Assembly: GCA_019694835.1 (NCBI GenBank)
Contig: JAIBBE010000022.1
Span: 105,476-169,475, forward strand
Source: Fimbriimonadaceae bacterium
Lineage (GTDB): Bacteria > Armatimonadota > Fimbriimonadia > Fimbriimonadales > Fimbriimonadaceae
Length of the DNA stretch: 64,000 bases
Reading direction: 5' to 3'
Position 1 is the stretch's first letter, and each line of letters starts with the position of its first letter. Below are positions 35,942 through 44,446 of the stretch, piece after piece. The notes under the pieces were generated by a model. That model worked only from the letters and a program-made list of their open reading frames with translations, was not told the origin of the DNA and made no database searches. The position numbers and the translations under genes are program-made.

Positions 35942-37867
35942 ATGCGATTACGCATGTGGAGCTATGACCTCGCTCGCGAGCAGTGCCCGACCCGCGAACA
36001 TCTGTTCGAGATCGCGGCGATGACGGCAGATGCGGGCTACAACGCGCTCGGCTTGTATGTCGAGCACCGTTTCGCGTTCCCCAGCGTGCCGTGGATTCGC
36101 GGCACTGGCGCACTAACACCTGTGGTGGTCCGCGACCTCGAAGCCGAGTTCCCGTCGCTACAGTTCATCCCGATGATCAACCTGCTCGGGCATATGGAGG
36201 GGTTTCTCTATACCGAGTGGGGCAAGCAGTTTCGGGAAGAGATGTTCCGGGGGATGCAGGCTTGCCCCTCGAATCCCGCGTTTGTCGCCCTGTGCCAGGC
36301 CCTCGTCCGCGACACGCTCGCCTGCTTCTCGTCCAATATCGTCCACCTCGGCGGCGACGAGACGCAGCAGCTAGGCAAGTGCCCCTTGTGCAAATCACGC
36401 GCCGAGCAGGAAGGAGTCGAGGGTCTATGGGGTGAGCATTTCGGCGCGCTTGCTCGCCAGGTTTTGGCTGCGGGTCGACGTCCCGCCGTCTGGGGCGACA
36501 TGCTCCTCTCGCACCCGAAAGCCCTCGCATACCTGCCCAAAGAGACCCTGATCTTCGACTGGGAGTACCACGAGGGCGTGGCGGAGACGTCGTCGGTGTT
36601 CATCCGGGAAGGGTTCGAAGTCGTCGCCTGCCCCTCGCTCCAGACCTTCAACGCCCCGTGGCTGCACGTGCCGGAGTCGACCCATAACGTCGCTAAAGTG
36701 GTTGAGGATACGTGGTCGATGGGGCTGTACGGGGTTTGCATGACGACGTGGGAGTGCGGGCTGATGGGGGCGTACGACACGCTGTTTCCGGCGATTCGGG
36801 CGGTCGGAGGGGTGTTGCAGGAGGCAAGCGGAGCACAGAGCAAACATGTCGATCCTTGGGCACCGAAGAGCCTTAAGGAAGAGCTCGAGATGGTTGAGGC
36901 CGAGATGGCACTTGCCGAAATGGGTGTCGTCTTCGATGAGAGAATGCGCGCATCCTTATTGGCCGCCAAGAATGGTAATGCGTTTGTAGATATTGACCGT
37001 GTGCAGATCAAGGAGGAAGTCATACAGCTAATCACACCGGAACTGGCATTCCGATATCGGGTTGTTCCGGTCAAACAAGAAGGGACGACTCTCTGGCTTG
37101 CTATGTCAGACATCAATGACATCGATGCGCAGGACGCAATTGCGTCACAGTCAGGGTGTAGCGTGGTCCCTGCCTTGGCGACTTCAGAAGCAATCGAACT
37201 AGCACTCTCGAAGTACTATTTTGGCGGGCGAAACCTTGGTGCCTATCTGAACCACCAGGTTTATGAATCCTACGATCGCGTAAACGCCGCCGAGTGGATG
37301 CGACTCATGGGCACGACTCTACAATCCGCGGGTGGGCCATTCGCCTACGGACGACGCCGCGATTCGCTCAAGTCCCGCCTCCTCATGCAGTCCAATCCCT
37401 TCCTCGCCTGGCTGCACCACGGCGATGAACTCTCGGGCGAGTGCGGCGACAAAGCCCTCGCGATCTGCGAGCAAGCGCTGCACGTCGCGCCCGGCGAAGC
37501 CGAGCGGGGGGTGACGCTGTTCGTGCGCAACGCCATCGACTTCGTTCGACTCGCCGAAGAAGCACGCGTGCTCTACGCGACCGATAACGAAGCCAAAGCC
37601 ATCTCCAAACTCGCCATCGCCCGCACCCTGTTCGATGAACTTGCCAAGATCGCGCGGCGCACGCACACCCGCATCGGCGGCTCCCTCGCCGACGTTGACC
37701 GCTGCATCAAAGCACGCGACCACGTCGAGCGCGTCATCGTCCGCCTGCGCGACTACGGCAACGGCTCCCTCGGCTACCTCCCTGCCTGGGAGCACCTGAC
37801 CCACCCCAAGTTCATCCCCCACGACCAGGGCGCGTGGTGGAAGATCAATCAGTGGGCGGATGAGTAG
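35942..37867 (+). CDS. GH20-like glycosidase interrupted by a GspE N-terminal (MshEN-like) domain
   Basis: 641 residues. The N-terminal 295 form a GH20-type barrel: MWSYDLAREQCPTREHL, FIPMINLLGHMEGFL, and IVHLGGDETQQLGKCPLC with the Asp-Glu catalytic pair, then VWGDMLLSHPKAL and LYGVCMTTWECGLMGAYD. The C-terminal part resumes at WMRLMGTTLQSAGGPF and is helical. Between them, about residues 344-426, lies a different domain (FVDIDRVQIKEEVIQLITPE, RYRVVPVKQEGTTLWLAMSD, then a DIDAQDAI-type strand and AIELALSKYY), which follows the pattern of the N-terminal domain of GspE/PilB ATPases. The inserted stretch has visibly lower GC than its flanks. No signal peptide. Confidence 0.82.
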   Translation: MRLRMWSYDLAREQCPTREHLFEIAAMTADAGYNALGLYVEHRFAFPSVPWIRGTGALTPVVVRDLEAEFPSLQFIPMINLLGHMEGFLYTEWGKQFREEMFRGMQACPSNPAFVALCQALVRDTLACFSSNIVHLGGDETQQLGKCPLCKSRAEQEGVEGLWGEHFGALARQVLAAGRRPAVWGDMLLSHPKALAYLPKETLIFDWEYHEGVAETSSVFIREGFEVVACPSLQTFNAPWLHVPESTHNVAKVVEDTWSMGLYGVCMTTWECGLMGAYDTLFPAIRAVGGVLQEASGAQSKHVDPWAPKSLKEELEMVEAEMALAEMGVVFDERMRASLLAAKNGNAFVDIDRVQIKEEVIQLITPELAFRYRVVPVKQEGTTLWLAMSDINDIDAQDAIASQSGCSVVPALATSEAIELALSKYYFGGRNLGAYLNHQVYESYDRVNAAEWMRLMGTTLQSAGGPFAYGRRRDSLKSRLLMQSNPFLAWLHHGDELSGECGDKALAICEQALHVAPGEAERGVTLFVRNAIDFVRLAEEARVLYATDNEAKAISKLAIARTLFDELAKIARRTHTRIGGSLADVDRCIKARDHVERVIVRLRDYGNGSLGYLPAWEHLTHPKFIPHDQGAWWKINQWADE

Positions 37868-37870
37868 TGG

Positions 37871-37896
37871 GCATCCATCCGTGGGAGGATGGATGC
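37871..37896. repeat. Hairpin repeat, family C
   Basis: GCATCCATCC and GGATGGATGC form perfect ten-base arms around a six-base loop, just after the glycosidase stop. Twenty bases of it (37869-37888) recur exactly, in reverse complement, inside folC at 63016-63035. It may act as a terminator here, but the recurrence marks it as a dispersed repeat. Confidence 0.7.
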
Positions 37897-37933
37897 ATAA
37901 GCAAAGCAGCGTGCCGCCGAGTAATCTTGAGCC

Positions 37934-38437
37934 ATGAACGTAAGGCGACTCTTCTCAACGGAATGCGAGGCCTACTGGGATATCCGGCTGCAATCCTTAC
38001 AGGAGTCCCCCGAAGCCTACGGTTCAACATATGAGGAGGAATCTGCATTTACAGCGGAAGTAAGAGCGCAGCGATGCCAATGGTCAGATGATCACTTCGT
38101 TGTCGGTGCTTTCAACGAGAGTGAACGCCTCGTCGGCATTATTGGATTGATTCGCGAGACAAGAATCAAATCACGCCATAAGGCGGTTGTTACTGGATTG
38201 TATGTCGTACCAGAATATCGTGCGCATGGAATCGGTGGGAAGTTGGTGAAGGCACTGCTCGACGAAGCGAGAAGAATTCCAGGACTAACAAGACTTCAGA
38301 TCTTCGTCATTGGAGGCAATGATGTCGCCAAGACTCTCTATGAACGCCTTGGATTTGAAGTCTATGGAATCGAGCCTGATGCAAAACGTCAGAACGGGAT
38401 CTCTTTTGACATGATCCAAATGACGCTCGGTATCTAA
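37934..38437 (+). CDS. GNAT-family N-acetyltransferase
   Basis: 167 residues. The acetyl-CoA motif is TGLYVVPEYRAHGIGGKLVKALLDEA (Q/RxxGxG/A), followed by LQIFVIGGNDVAKTLYERLGFEVYG. Substrate unknown; a small molecule or protein N-terminus is typical. TAATCT lies six bases before the ATG, a leaderless start. Confidence 0.9.
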   Translation: MNVRRLFSTECEAYWDIRLQSLQESPEAYGSTYEEESAFTAEVRAQRCQWSDDHFVVGAFNESERLVGIIGLIRETRIKSRHKAVVTGLYVVPEYRAHGIGGKLVKALLDEARRIPGLTRLQIFVIGGNDVAKTLYERLGFEVYGIEPDAKRQNGISFDMIQMTLGI

Positions 38438-38488
38438 TCATTGTCCGACGGGCGATGTCTTTGCCGACACCTCAACGAGCAGAGTTCA

Positions 38489-38522
38489 GCAGGTCCCACC
38501 GGTTCAGTTCGGTGGGACCTGC
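38489..38522. terminator. Bidirectional hairpin terminator
   Basis: GCAGGTCCCACCG and CGGTGGGACCTGC are perfect 13-base arms around an eight-base loop. It lies between the ends of the acetyltransferase gene (+) and the fibre-like operon (-), so it can serve both. No T-run follows on either side. Confidence 0.7.
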
Positions 38523-38532
38523 CAATTCTGTC

Positions 38533-40476
38533 CTAATTCTCGTTCCTGAGACGGACTGGCCGGTAGTCCTCGTAGCCTTTGCGGACTGCTTTGACTTCCC
38601 AGTCGAACTCGTAATCGCCCTGTCCACCCTTGAGTTCGAACACGGTGCAGCCATCCGGGCTCGTGTTCTCGACCCCAAGCCCACGCGACTTGCGGCCGCG
38701 CGGCTGGAGGATGACGGTGATGCCTTGCTCGGCCGCGAGCTTTCTGAAGTGATCGGGAAACTCGATGTGGGCTTCCCCGTTGACGAGTCTTCCGGTGCCA
38801 CGCGCATACATCGCTGCCTCTGGCCCTTCGATGCACGCATAGAACAGATCGCGGGTGAAGTCATCGGGATCGGGAACGCGGAAGTTCTTAAGGCCGGTCG
38901 CTGAAATCACGCCGTCTCCGTTCGCGTTGACGAACATCCTTGCGAAAGGGACCTGCGTCGCGGGCAGTCCTCCTGGGTCGCCCCAAATCGAGACAGAACC
39001 ATCGTTTGGGCGGGTCGCCTCCGCTGTCAGTTGCACCATCTCAACATAAAAAGGATCATATGCCCGCAACTTAAGTGATCCGGAGGTGGTCGACGTTCCC
39101 GCGTCGAGTAGGGATCGCGAATAACCTAAATCCTGTGCGTCCCAAGCGAATTTGATGCTGGCCCTTGAGGAACTGTTTACGTCGCCCGCATTGCTGATAA
39201 AGAACTGGCCTCCAGTAACTTTTTCAAATGAGTCAGGGTCCTTTGCAAGGCGAGACTCGCCCACCGTACCGCTGGACACATTCCCCGCGTCGTCGCCCAA
39301 GGCCACATTTCCGAACCACTTTAGCTTTGTAACGGTCATGGCACCGTTGACATGGACTTTGTAGTTTGGTGTGGTGGTACCAATGCCAAAGTTGCCATTC
39401 CCTTTGAGCATGAACTTGGTGACCATGGATGCGCCACTTCCGTAGCCAAATGCCATGTCGGCACCTGTAGGCACACCGAGCAGCAGGAAGCGTCGGTCAA
39501 AGCCATTGTAGTTGCCAGCGGAGGCGGATATTCGATAGAGACTATCCGGCCCGTGCAGTCGGATTGCCCCTCCTGTGCTGTTCGGGTGTATCGTCAGCGG
39601 CGCATTCGGATCGGAGCTCTGAACAGAACCAATGGTCGCCCTGCTGGCGTAGGCACCGAGGCCACCCGTAAACGCACCGGCCCAGCCGACGGTTGGGTCG
39701 CTAAGGTCGGGAGCGACTTCGCCAACACCCCGCACGCCAATGCCTGCTCCAGTGGTCGCCGTGCCAACTACACCGACAGTTTTGTCGCTGACACTGGTGT
39801 TGACTGCCGAAACGAGCCGATCATTGGGTGCCGAAAGATCGAGGGTGAATGGCTGACCATCATGGACGAACTGGCTCGAATCGAGACCGTCCAAACGATC
39901 GACATTCAAGTTCGCAACCAAACCACTTCCGACGACGGTCATCGGTGTTGCGGCCGTGAAGGAAGCTTGGGCCGAGAACGTCTTCTGCCCGGCAACGGTT
40001 TGGGCACCCGACAAGAGGAGGACATTACTGCTCATTAGGGAGCTGTTGAAGGTTCCCGTATAGCTTGTTGGATTAAAGAACTGGGTGCTGTCCAGCCCAT
40101 CGAGCTTATCCACTTTAAGGTTGATGACTTTGCCCGTCGAGCTGACTGTAAACGGAGTAGTGGTGTTGAATCCTGGCTGTCCAACAAACGTCTTGATGCC
40201 GGTAATCGTATCGTTTGAGCCCAATCGGCAGACGCTTGCGTCGAACATACTGTCCGGAAACGTGCCAACGAGAAGGTATACGGGCACGCCTGTCAGACCA
40301 GAGCCCAAGCCCACGAACTGGCCTGCGATCCAAACGCCCGTGATGTTGACATTTCCGGACTGAGCGCTACCGGGAGTTGAGGCCTGCAATTGCAGGAGCG
40401 ATTGGGCCTCACTCGCTCTTGCCAATCCCAACTGGAGGATCACCCCGGCCGCGATAAGGAGTCGATTGCTGGTCAT
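38533..40476 (-). CDS. Fibre-like secreted protein, second of a tandem pair
   Basis: 647 residues with a signal peptide (LLIAAGVILQLGLARASEAQ). Repeats of the form LDGLDSTQFFNPTSYTGTF and LDGLDSSQFVHDGQPF resemble those of phage and bacterial fibre proteins. The middle has collagen- or beta-helix-like stretches (GAIRLHGPDSLYRI). The C-terminal 110 residues (FRVPDPDDFTRDLFYACIEG, then GTGRLVNGEAHIEFPDHFRK) form a domain shared with the gene before it. Its ATG overlaps that gene's stop (ATGA), with GGAGGG upstream, so it is made by coupled translation. Probably a surface or extracellular fibre. Confidence 0.75.
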   Translation of the reverse strand: MTSNRLLIAAGVILQLGLARASEAQSLLQLQASTPGSAQSGNVNITGVWIAGQFVGLGSGLTGVPVYLLVGTFPDSMFDASVCRLGSNDTITGIKTFVGQPGFNTTTPFTVSSTGKVINLKVDKLDGLDSTQFFNPTSYTGTFNSSLMSSNVLLLSGAQTVAGQKTFSAQASFTAATPMTVVGSGLVANLNVDRLDGLDSSQFVHDGQPFTLDLSAPNDRLVSAVNTSVSDKTVGVVGTATTGAGIGVRGVGEVAPDLSDPTVGWAGAFTGGLGAYASRATIGSVQSSDPNAPLTIHPNSTGGAIRLHGPDSLYRISASAGNYNGFDRRFLLLGVPTGADMAFGYGSGASMVTKFMLKGNGNFGIGTTTPNYKVHVNGAMTVTKLKWFGNVALGDDAGNVSSGTVGESRLAKDPDSFEKVTGGQFFISNAGDVNSSSRASIKFAWDAQDLGYSRSLLDAGTSTTSGSLKLRAYDPFYVEMVQLTAEATRPNDGSVSIWGDPGGLPATQVPFARMFVNANGDGVISATGLKNFRVPDPDDFTRDLFYACIEGPEAAMYARGTGRLVNGEAHIEFPDHFRKLAAEQGITVILQPRGRKSRGLGVENTSPDGCTVFELKGGQGDYEFDWEVKAVRKGYEDYRPVRLRNEN

Positions 40477-42497
40477 TTTTGCCCTCCGATCGATTTCTTG
40501 AACAACGCGACCATCGACGATGAAAGCTGCTTGGCCGCATGAGTCGCCTTGCTGGACTCGATCGACTTCACGCGCGCCGTCCACTGCTTGGCTCGATCGC
40601 CTGTGAGATCCGAGTCCCAAGGTCGGCTGACTTCATAGTCCTCGTAACCTTTGCGGACCGCCTTGATTTCCCAATCGAACTCATAGGTGCCCTTGCCATC
40701 TTCGAGTTCGTAGACGCTGAATCCACTGGGACCGGCATCTTCGTAGATGATTCCGCGGGATTGCCGACTTCTCGGGGTCAGGAGGACGGTGATGCCCTCA
40801 GCGGAAGCAAGTTTGCGGAAGTGATCGGGCAACTGGATGTGAGCTTCGCCGTTGACTAAACGACCGGTGCCCCGAGTGTACATCGCCGCTTCAGGACCCT
40901 CGACGCAGGCGTAAACGATATCCTTGGTCCTATCCTCGGGATCCGGAACTCGAAAGTTCTTGATCGTCGCGCTGATATTCCCGGTTTGACCGTTAGAATA
41001 CATCGTCGCACGCACAGTACCGTTGCTATCACAAACCGAAACATATCCGCTGTTCATGGTCCCACCAAGCAAGACATTCTCGTTGCCATTTGGACCATAG
41101 GTCGTAAGATTTCCGCCCTGGGTGGCATCACCGGGGTCGAGCAGGACTCGGAGATTGGTGCTGGTCGAGAGTTTAATGCTTTTGCCGGGGTCACCCTCGA
41201 TCCCATCGGTACCCATGGAGAAGTTTCCGCCGGTCACCTTGGATAGCATGGACCCTTGCGTCGAGAGATGCTCGGCCCGGACTTTGCCCCAGGAAGCGTA
41301 TCCCGAAGCGTCGGCACCAAGCAGCACGGTATTGGCCGCAGCGCCGTCTGTCAGCCTTAGACTGTCGGCTTTCAGGGAACCATTGACATCAAGCGCCGCA
41401 GTGGGTGCATCCGTTCCAACCCCCAGATAACCCGTGTCCATCTGGAAGATCATGCCTGTAGTCGTGAGACCATTATCGAAACGGATATTGGAATTCGCAG
41501 TATCCGTGTGGAACGTCAGGCGGTCCGGGCTGTCCCCGACGGTGATGCCAATGTTGGCGGTGAGACTGCTGCCGAAAGAGATCTTCTCTCCGGGCACCCC
41601 GGATAGCTGGAGCGGTGCAACCACCGCGTCATTAAGCGCTCCGCCAACGTTGAGGTGGTCGGCATAAAGGCCCTTTCCACCCGTGAACATTCCTCCCCAC
41701 CCAGTCGCGTCAACGGCAACGCCCTTGACACCAATGCCACCGGTTCCTGTAGCTTTGCCATAGAGAGCCGTGCCACCGGTGCCCGTATTGGTCACCGAAA
41801 GGACGCTTCCAGGAGACGCTACGCTGGCGGTAAGGCTAAAGGGCATCCCAGCGTTTATGAAGTCGCTTGAGTCGTAGCCATCGAACTTGTCCGCATTGAG
41901 ATTGGTCACCACTCCCGTTCCGGTGACCGTGAAGGGAACCCCAGCCGCTGTAAATGCCGGCGCCGTGCTGAACGTTTTTGCCCCTGTGAAGGTCTGGATC
42001 GTGCCCAGCATCGCGACGTTCGAGCTGAGTCGCGCATCCGGAATTGTCCCCGAGGTGAAGTTGCTGGCATTGAGCAGATCGGTCGAGTCAAGGCCGTCGA
42101 GCAAGTCGGCGTTCAGGTTGTTCACCTTAACGGAAGTCGACGAAACCGTGAACGGCGTCGAGCTGGTGAAAGCCGGTGTGGCGGAGAAGATCTTTACCCC
42201 GGTGATGGATTGAGCTCCGAACGTGGTGAGCATGTTAGGGTTGAGCTGGGCAGGGAGCATGGTGCCGGTGAGCGCGCTCGTCGGGATCCCTGTGAGACCG
42301 GCTCCGCTACCTGTGAAGCTCCCCGCCCGAACCGTCCCACTCAAGTTAACGTGTCCGACCTGGGGGGTTCCAGGGGTCGTCGTCTGCAAGATCACCAGCG
42401 ACTTTGCAGTAGGTTGCGACATCGCGACGGTACTTAAGACCACCGCGCCAAACACCGAGCAGACAGCAGCTGCCGCCATGACGTAAGTCCTCTTCAT
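40473..42497 (-). CDS. Fibre-like secreted protein, first of a tandem pair
   Basis: 674 residues with a signal peptide (MKRTYVMAAAAVCSVFGAVVLSTVAMSQ). LDGLDSTDLLNASNFTSGTI and FDGYDSSDFINAGMPF are the same repeat type as in its partner, followed by FKTAASVASPG-like glycine/serine-rich stretches and the shared C-terminal domain (YACVEGPEAAMYTRGTGRL, HIQLPDHFRKLAS). It alone has a basic helical tail of about 55 residues. GGAGG lies five bases before the ATG at 42497. The pair is clearly a tandem duplication. Confidence 0.75.
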   Translation of the reverse strand: MKRTYVMAAAAVCSVFGAVVLSTVAMSQPTAKSLVILQTTTPGTPQVGHVNLSGTVRAGSFTGSGAGLTGIPTSALTGTMLPAQLNPNMLTTFGAQSITGVKIFSATPAFTSSTPFTVSSTSVKVNNLNADLLDGLDSTDLLNASNFTSGTIPDARLSSNVAMLGTIQTFTGAKTFSTAPAFTAAGVPFTVTGTGVVTNLNADKFDGYDSSDFINAGMPFSLTASVASPGSVLSVTNTGTGGTALYGKATGTGGIGVKGVAVDATGWGGMFTGGKGLYADHLNVGGALNDAVVAPLQLSGVPGEKISFGSSLTANIGITVGDSPDRLTFHTDTANSNIRFDNGLTTTGMIFQMDTGYLGVGTDAPTAALDVNGSLKADSLRLTDGAAANTVLLGADASGYASWGKVRAEHLSTQGSMLSKVTGGNFSMGTDGIEGDPGKSIKLSTSTNLRVLLDPGDATQGGNLTTYGPNGNENVLLGGTMNSGYVSVCDSNGTVRATMYSNGQTGNISATIKNFRVPDPEDRTKDIVYACVEGPEAAMYTRGTGRLVNGEAHIQLPDHFRKLASAEGITVLLTPRSRQSRGIIYEDAGPSGFSVYELEDGKGTYEFDWEIKAVRKGYEDYEVSRPWDSDLTGDRAKQWTARVKSIESSKATHAAKQLSSSMVALFKKSIGGQK

Positions 42498-42543
42498 GTA
42501 TTCCTCCAGCGCCACAATGCGCGCCTGTACTCTACAAGTAGGG

Positions 42544-42561
42544 GTCTTAATTTAGTCTTAA
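42544..42561 (-). promoter_or_regulatory. Direct repeat with one-helical-turn spacing
   Basis: Read on the minus strand, TTAAGAC occurs twice with starts 11 bases apart, upstream of the fibre-like operon and just before a TAGAGT that could be the -10 element. The 11-base period is typical of OmpR/PhoP-type response-regulator boxes. No regulator of that type is encoded nearby. Confidence 0.35.
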
Positions 42562-42628
42562 ATGGGGTGCGACAGGTTCAAAATCGCTTCGCTAGCCTGC
42601 ACCCACGAGCCTCCGGTACCATGAGGGC

Positions 42629-43657
42629 GTGCGTGCAATTGCCAAAACCCGCCCAGCGCCGGGCGTGGAAATCATCGATGTCGAAGAACCGAAAGTCAAG
42701 CCTGGCCACGTCAAGGTCCGCGTCGAACACGGCTCGGTCTGCGGGACCGACCTCCACATCAACAACTGGGACGCATGGGCGAGCAAGCGCATCCATCCGC
42801 CCCGGGTCATCGGCCATGAGTTCTGTGGAACCATCGTCGAGATCGGTGAGGGTGTCGAGGGGAGGGAGATCGGTGAATTCGTCGCTACCGAGTCACACAT
42901 CGTCTGCGGCCACTGCCGACAGTGCCTGAGCGGGCAGGGTCATGTCTGCGTCAATACAGTGATCCTTGGGGTCGATATCGACGGTGGATTCTCGCCTTAC
43001 GCCGTCATTCCCTCCCAAAACGCGCGCCCGACGCCTGACATCGTGCCGCGCAACGTCGCCAGCATGCAGGACGCGCTGGGTAATGCCGTACACACCGTCA
43101 TGGCTGGTCCGGTCGTCGGACGGAAGATCCTGATCACCGGCCTCGGCCCCATCGGCCTGTTCGCCATCGCGATTTGCAAGGCGCTGGGGGCCGAGAAGGT
43201 CTACGCGACCGAGGTCAGCCCCTACCGGATCGAGCTTGGCGAGCGACTCGGCGCTGACGTCATCCTCAATCCAGCCAAAGACAACGTCTCCGATGCCCTC
43301 TCACGGATGGAGCCCCAAGGCGTCGACGGCACGCTCGAAATGTCCGGCCACCCGTCTTCAATCCCGCTCGCGCTGGAGCACACCCGCCCCGGCGGACGAA
43401 TTTCCTTCCTCGGCGTCTTCCCCGACATCATCGAGTGCTTCGACCTCAACAAGGCGATCTTCAAGGGCATCGATATGCAGGGCATCGTCGGACGCCGCAT
43501 TTGGGAGACGTGGGAGCAAATGGCTTGGCTTTTGACTGAAAAGAACCTCGACGTTACCCCCATCATCACCCACGAGATGCCGTTTACGGAAGTCGCAGAA
43601 GCGATGGAGATCATGAAGGCGGGCAAAGCCGGCAAGATCGTCCTGAAGTTCGATTAG
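42629..43657 (+). CDS. tdh: L-threonine 3-dehydrogenase
   Basis: 342 residues, the usual length. Zinc sites: catalytic C in GSVCGTDLHINNWD and H-E in GHEFCGTI, and the structural group CGHCRQCLSGQGHVC. The NAD site is ILITGLGPIGLFAIAICKALGA. INNWDAWA and the C-terminal GIDMQGIVGRRIWETWEQMAWLL are typical of Tdh. It oxidises threonine to 2-amino-3-ketobutyrate. GTG is six bases after TACCAT (42617-42622), a leaderless start; an ATG at 42621 is out of frame. Confidence 0.93.
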   Translation: MRAIAKTRPAPGVEIIDVEEPKVKPGHVKVRVEHGSVCGTDLHINNWDAWASKRIHPPRVIGHEFCGTIVEIGEGVEGREIGEFVATESHIVCGHCRQCLSGQGHVCVNTVILGVDIDGGFSPYAVIPSQNARPTPDIVPRNVASMQDALGNAVHTVMAGPVVGRKILITGLGPIGLFAIAICKALGAEKVYATEVSPYRIELGERLGADVILNPAKDNVSDALSRMEPQGVDGTLEMSGHPSSIPLALEHTRPGGRISFLGVFPDIIECFDLNKAIFKGIDMQGIVGRRIWETWEQMAWLLTEKNLDVTPIITHEMPFTEVAEAMEIMKAGKAGKIVLKFD

Positions 43658-43767
43658 AGCTTGGGTTTTGCGGTGGTGGTTGAGGACCCGAAAGAACTGC
43701 AACGCTGGGTACTGCCGACCCCGTACTTCAGATGATAAGCATATCGCAGCGACTCTGACAACATCGA

Positions 43768-44253
43768 ATGGAGAACGAAAGCCTGTCAGTAAAGGAACGA
43801 GAGTTTATCTGGTTGCAGGGATGTCAATGTGTCCTAGGTCATACTCAGGATGAAGACCTCATTTCAGCTGCCAAGATGCTTGTTGAGTGCGGGTTTGTGC
43901 AAGATGACCTCGTTGATATTCTCTCATTCCCTGACATCGCGGTTAGACCTCGATTTGAGGCAGCACTGACAGAGATGGGGCTACTCCCGACGCGCCAGCA
44001 GGCTGTGCGCTGTATCCTGGTTAGGACCCTCTATCGGTTGGTGAAGGATAGGGCAAGCCTGACTTCCATCACTCGACTCATTTCTGAACCTGCAGAATGT
44101 CGCGACCTGCTTCCCGATCTCAAACCCGTCTGTGAGGCCCTAGACTGCGACCCAGGCCGTCTTTCTACACGTCAGGCTCAGACGATCTGGGCTCAGCTGG
44201 ATGAGTTTTGCTTGAAGTATTCGGAGGCCCGCTCTCGGGAGAACTCCAGATGA
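43768..44253 (+). CDS. Hypothetical protein
   Basis: 161 residues, helical and cysteine-bearing (LQGCQCVLGHTQDEDLISAAKMLVECGFVQDDLVDIL). No recognised domain. It lies alone between tdh and the ileS leader. Confidence 0.55.
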   Translation: MENESLSVKEREFIWLQGCQCVLGHTQDEDLISAAKMLVECGFVQDDLVDILSFPDIAVRPRFEAALTEMGLLPTRQQAVRCILVRTLYRLVKDRASLTSITRLISEPAECRDLLPDLKPVCEALDCDPGRLSTRQAQTIWAQLDEFCLKYSEARSRENSR

Positions 44254-44332
44254 TCGCACGAACACCAAGTCGGTAGGCACCGTAAGCACCTACTCCCCTC
44301 AACCAGCAACTTGACCGTGGCAAACCTGTGGA

Positions 44333-44346
44333 GGTGGCGAACCGCG
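44333..44346 (+). promoter_or_regulatory. T-box-like motif in the ileS leader
   Basis: GGTGGCGAACCGCG resembles the T-box consensus (GGTGGNACCGCG) with two extra bases. A GAGGT/ACCTC pairing around it can form. No convincing specifier stem with an isoleucine codon is seen further upstream, and a TAAACT close to the start could instead give a short leader. Weak call. Confidence 0.3.
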
Positions 44347-44379
44347 CAAAAACCTCACCCTGAATTCCGAGTTCAACGA

Positions 44380-44400
44380 GCGCGGGCAGGATACCCGCGC
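44380..44400. repeat. GC-rich hairpin, family D repeat
   Basis: Arms GCGCGGG and CCCGCGC, loop CAGGATA, then CAC, 46 bases before ileS. The core GGCAGGAT is shared with family B repeats in pyrC, so this looks like another member of the dispersed hairpins. It may also act as a local RNA structure in the ileS leader. Confidence 0.5.
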
Positions 44401-44446
44401 CACTCTGGGGCCGGTCTTGGCTGCGCTGGTAAACTGCGTGACTCCC

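Noticed and set aside
36208..37122. 304-residue minus-strand frame inside the GH20-like gene
   Set aside because: Antisense to a coherent glycosidase; composition rich in S, R and P with no domain pattern.
38533..42497. Prophage or tail-fibre module
   Set aside because: Only the repeat style is phage-like. The proteins have signal peptides, and no capsid, terminase, portal, tail or integrase gene lies nearby.
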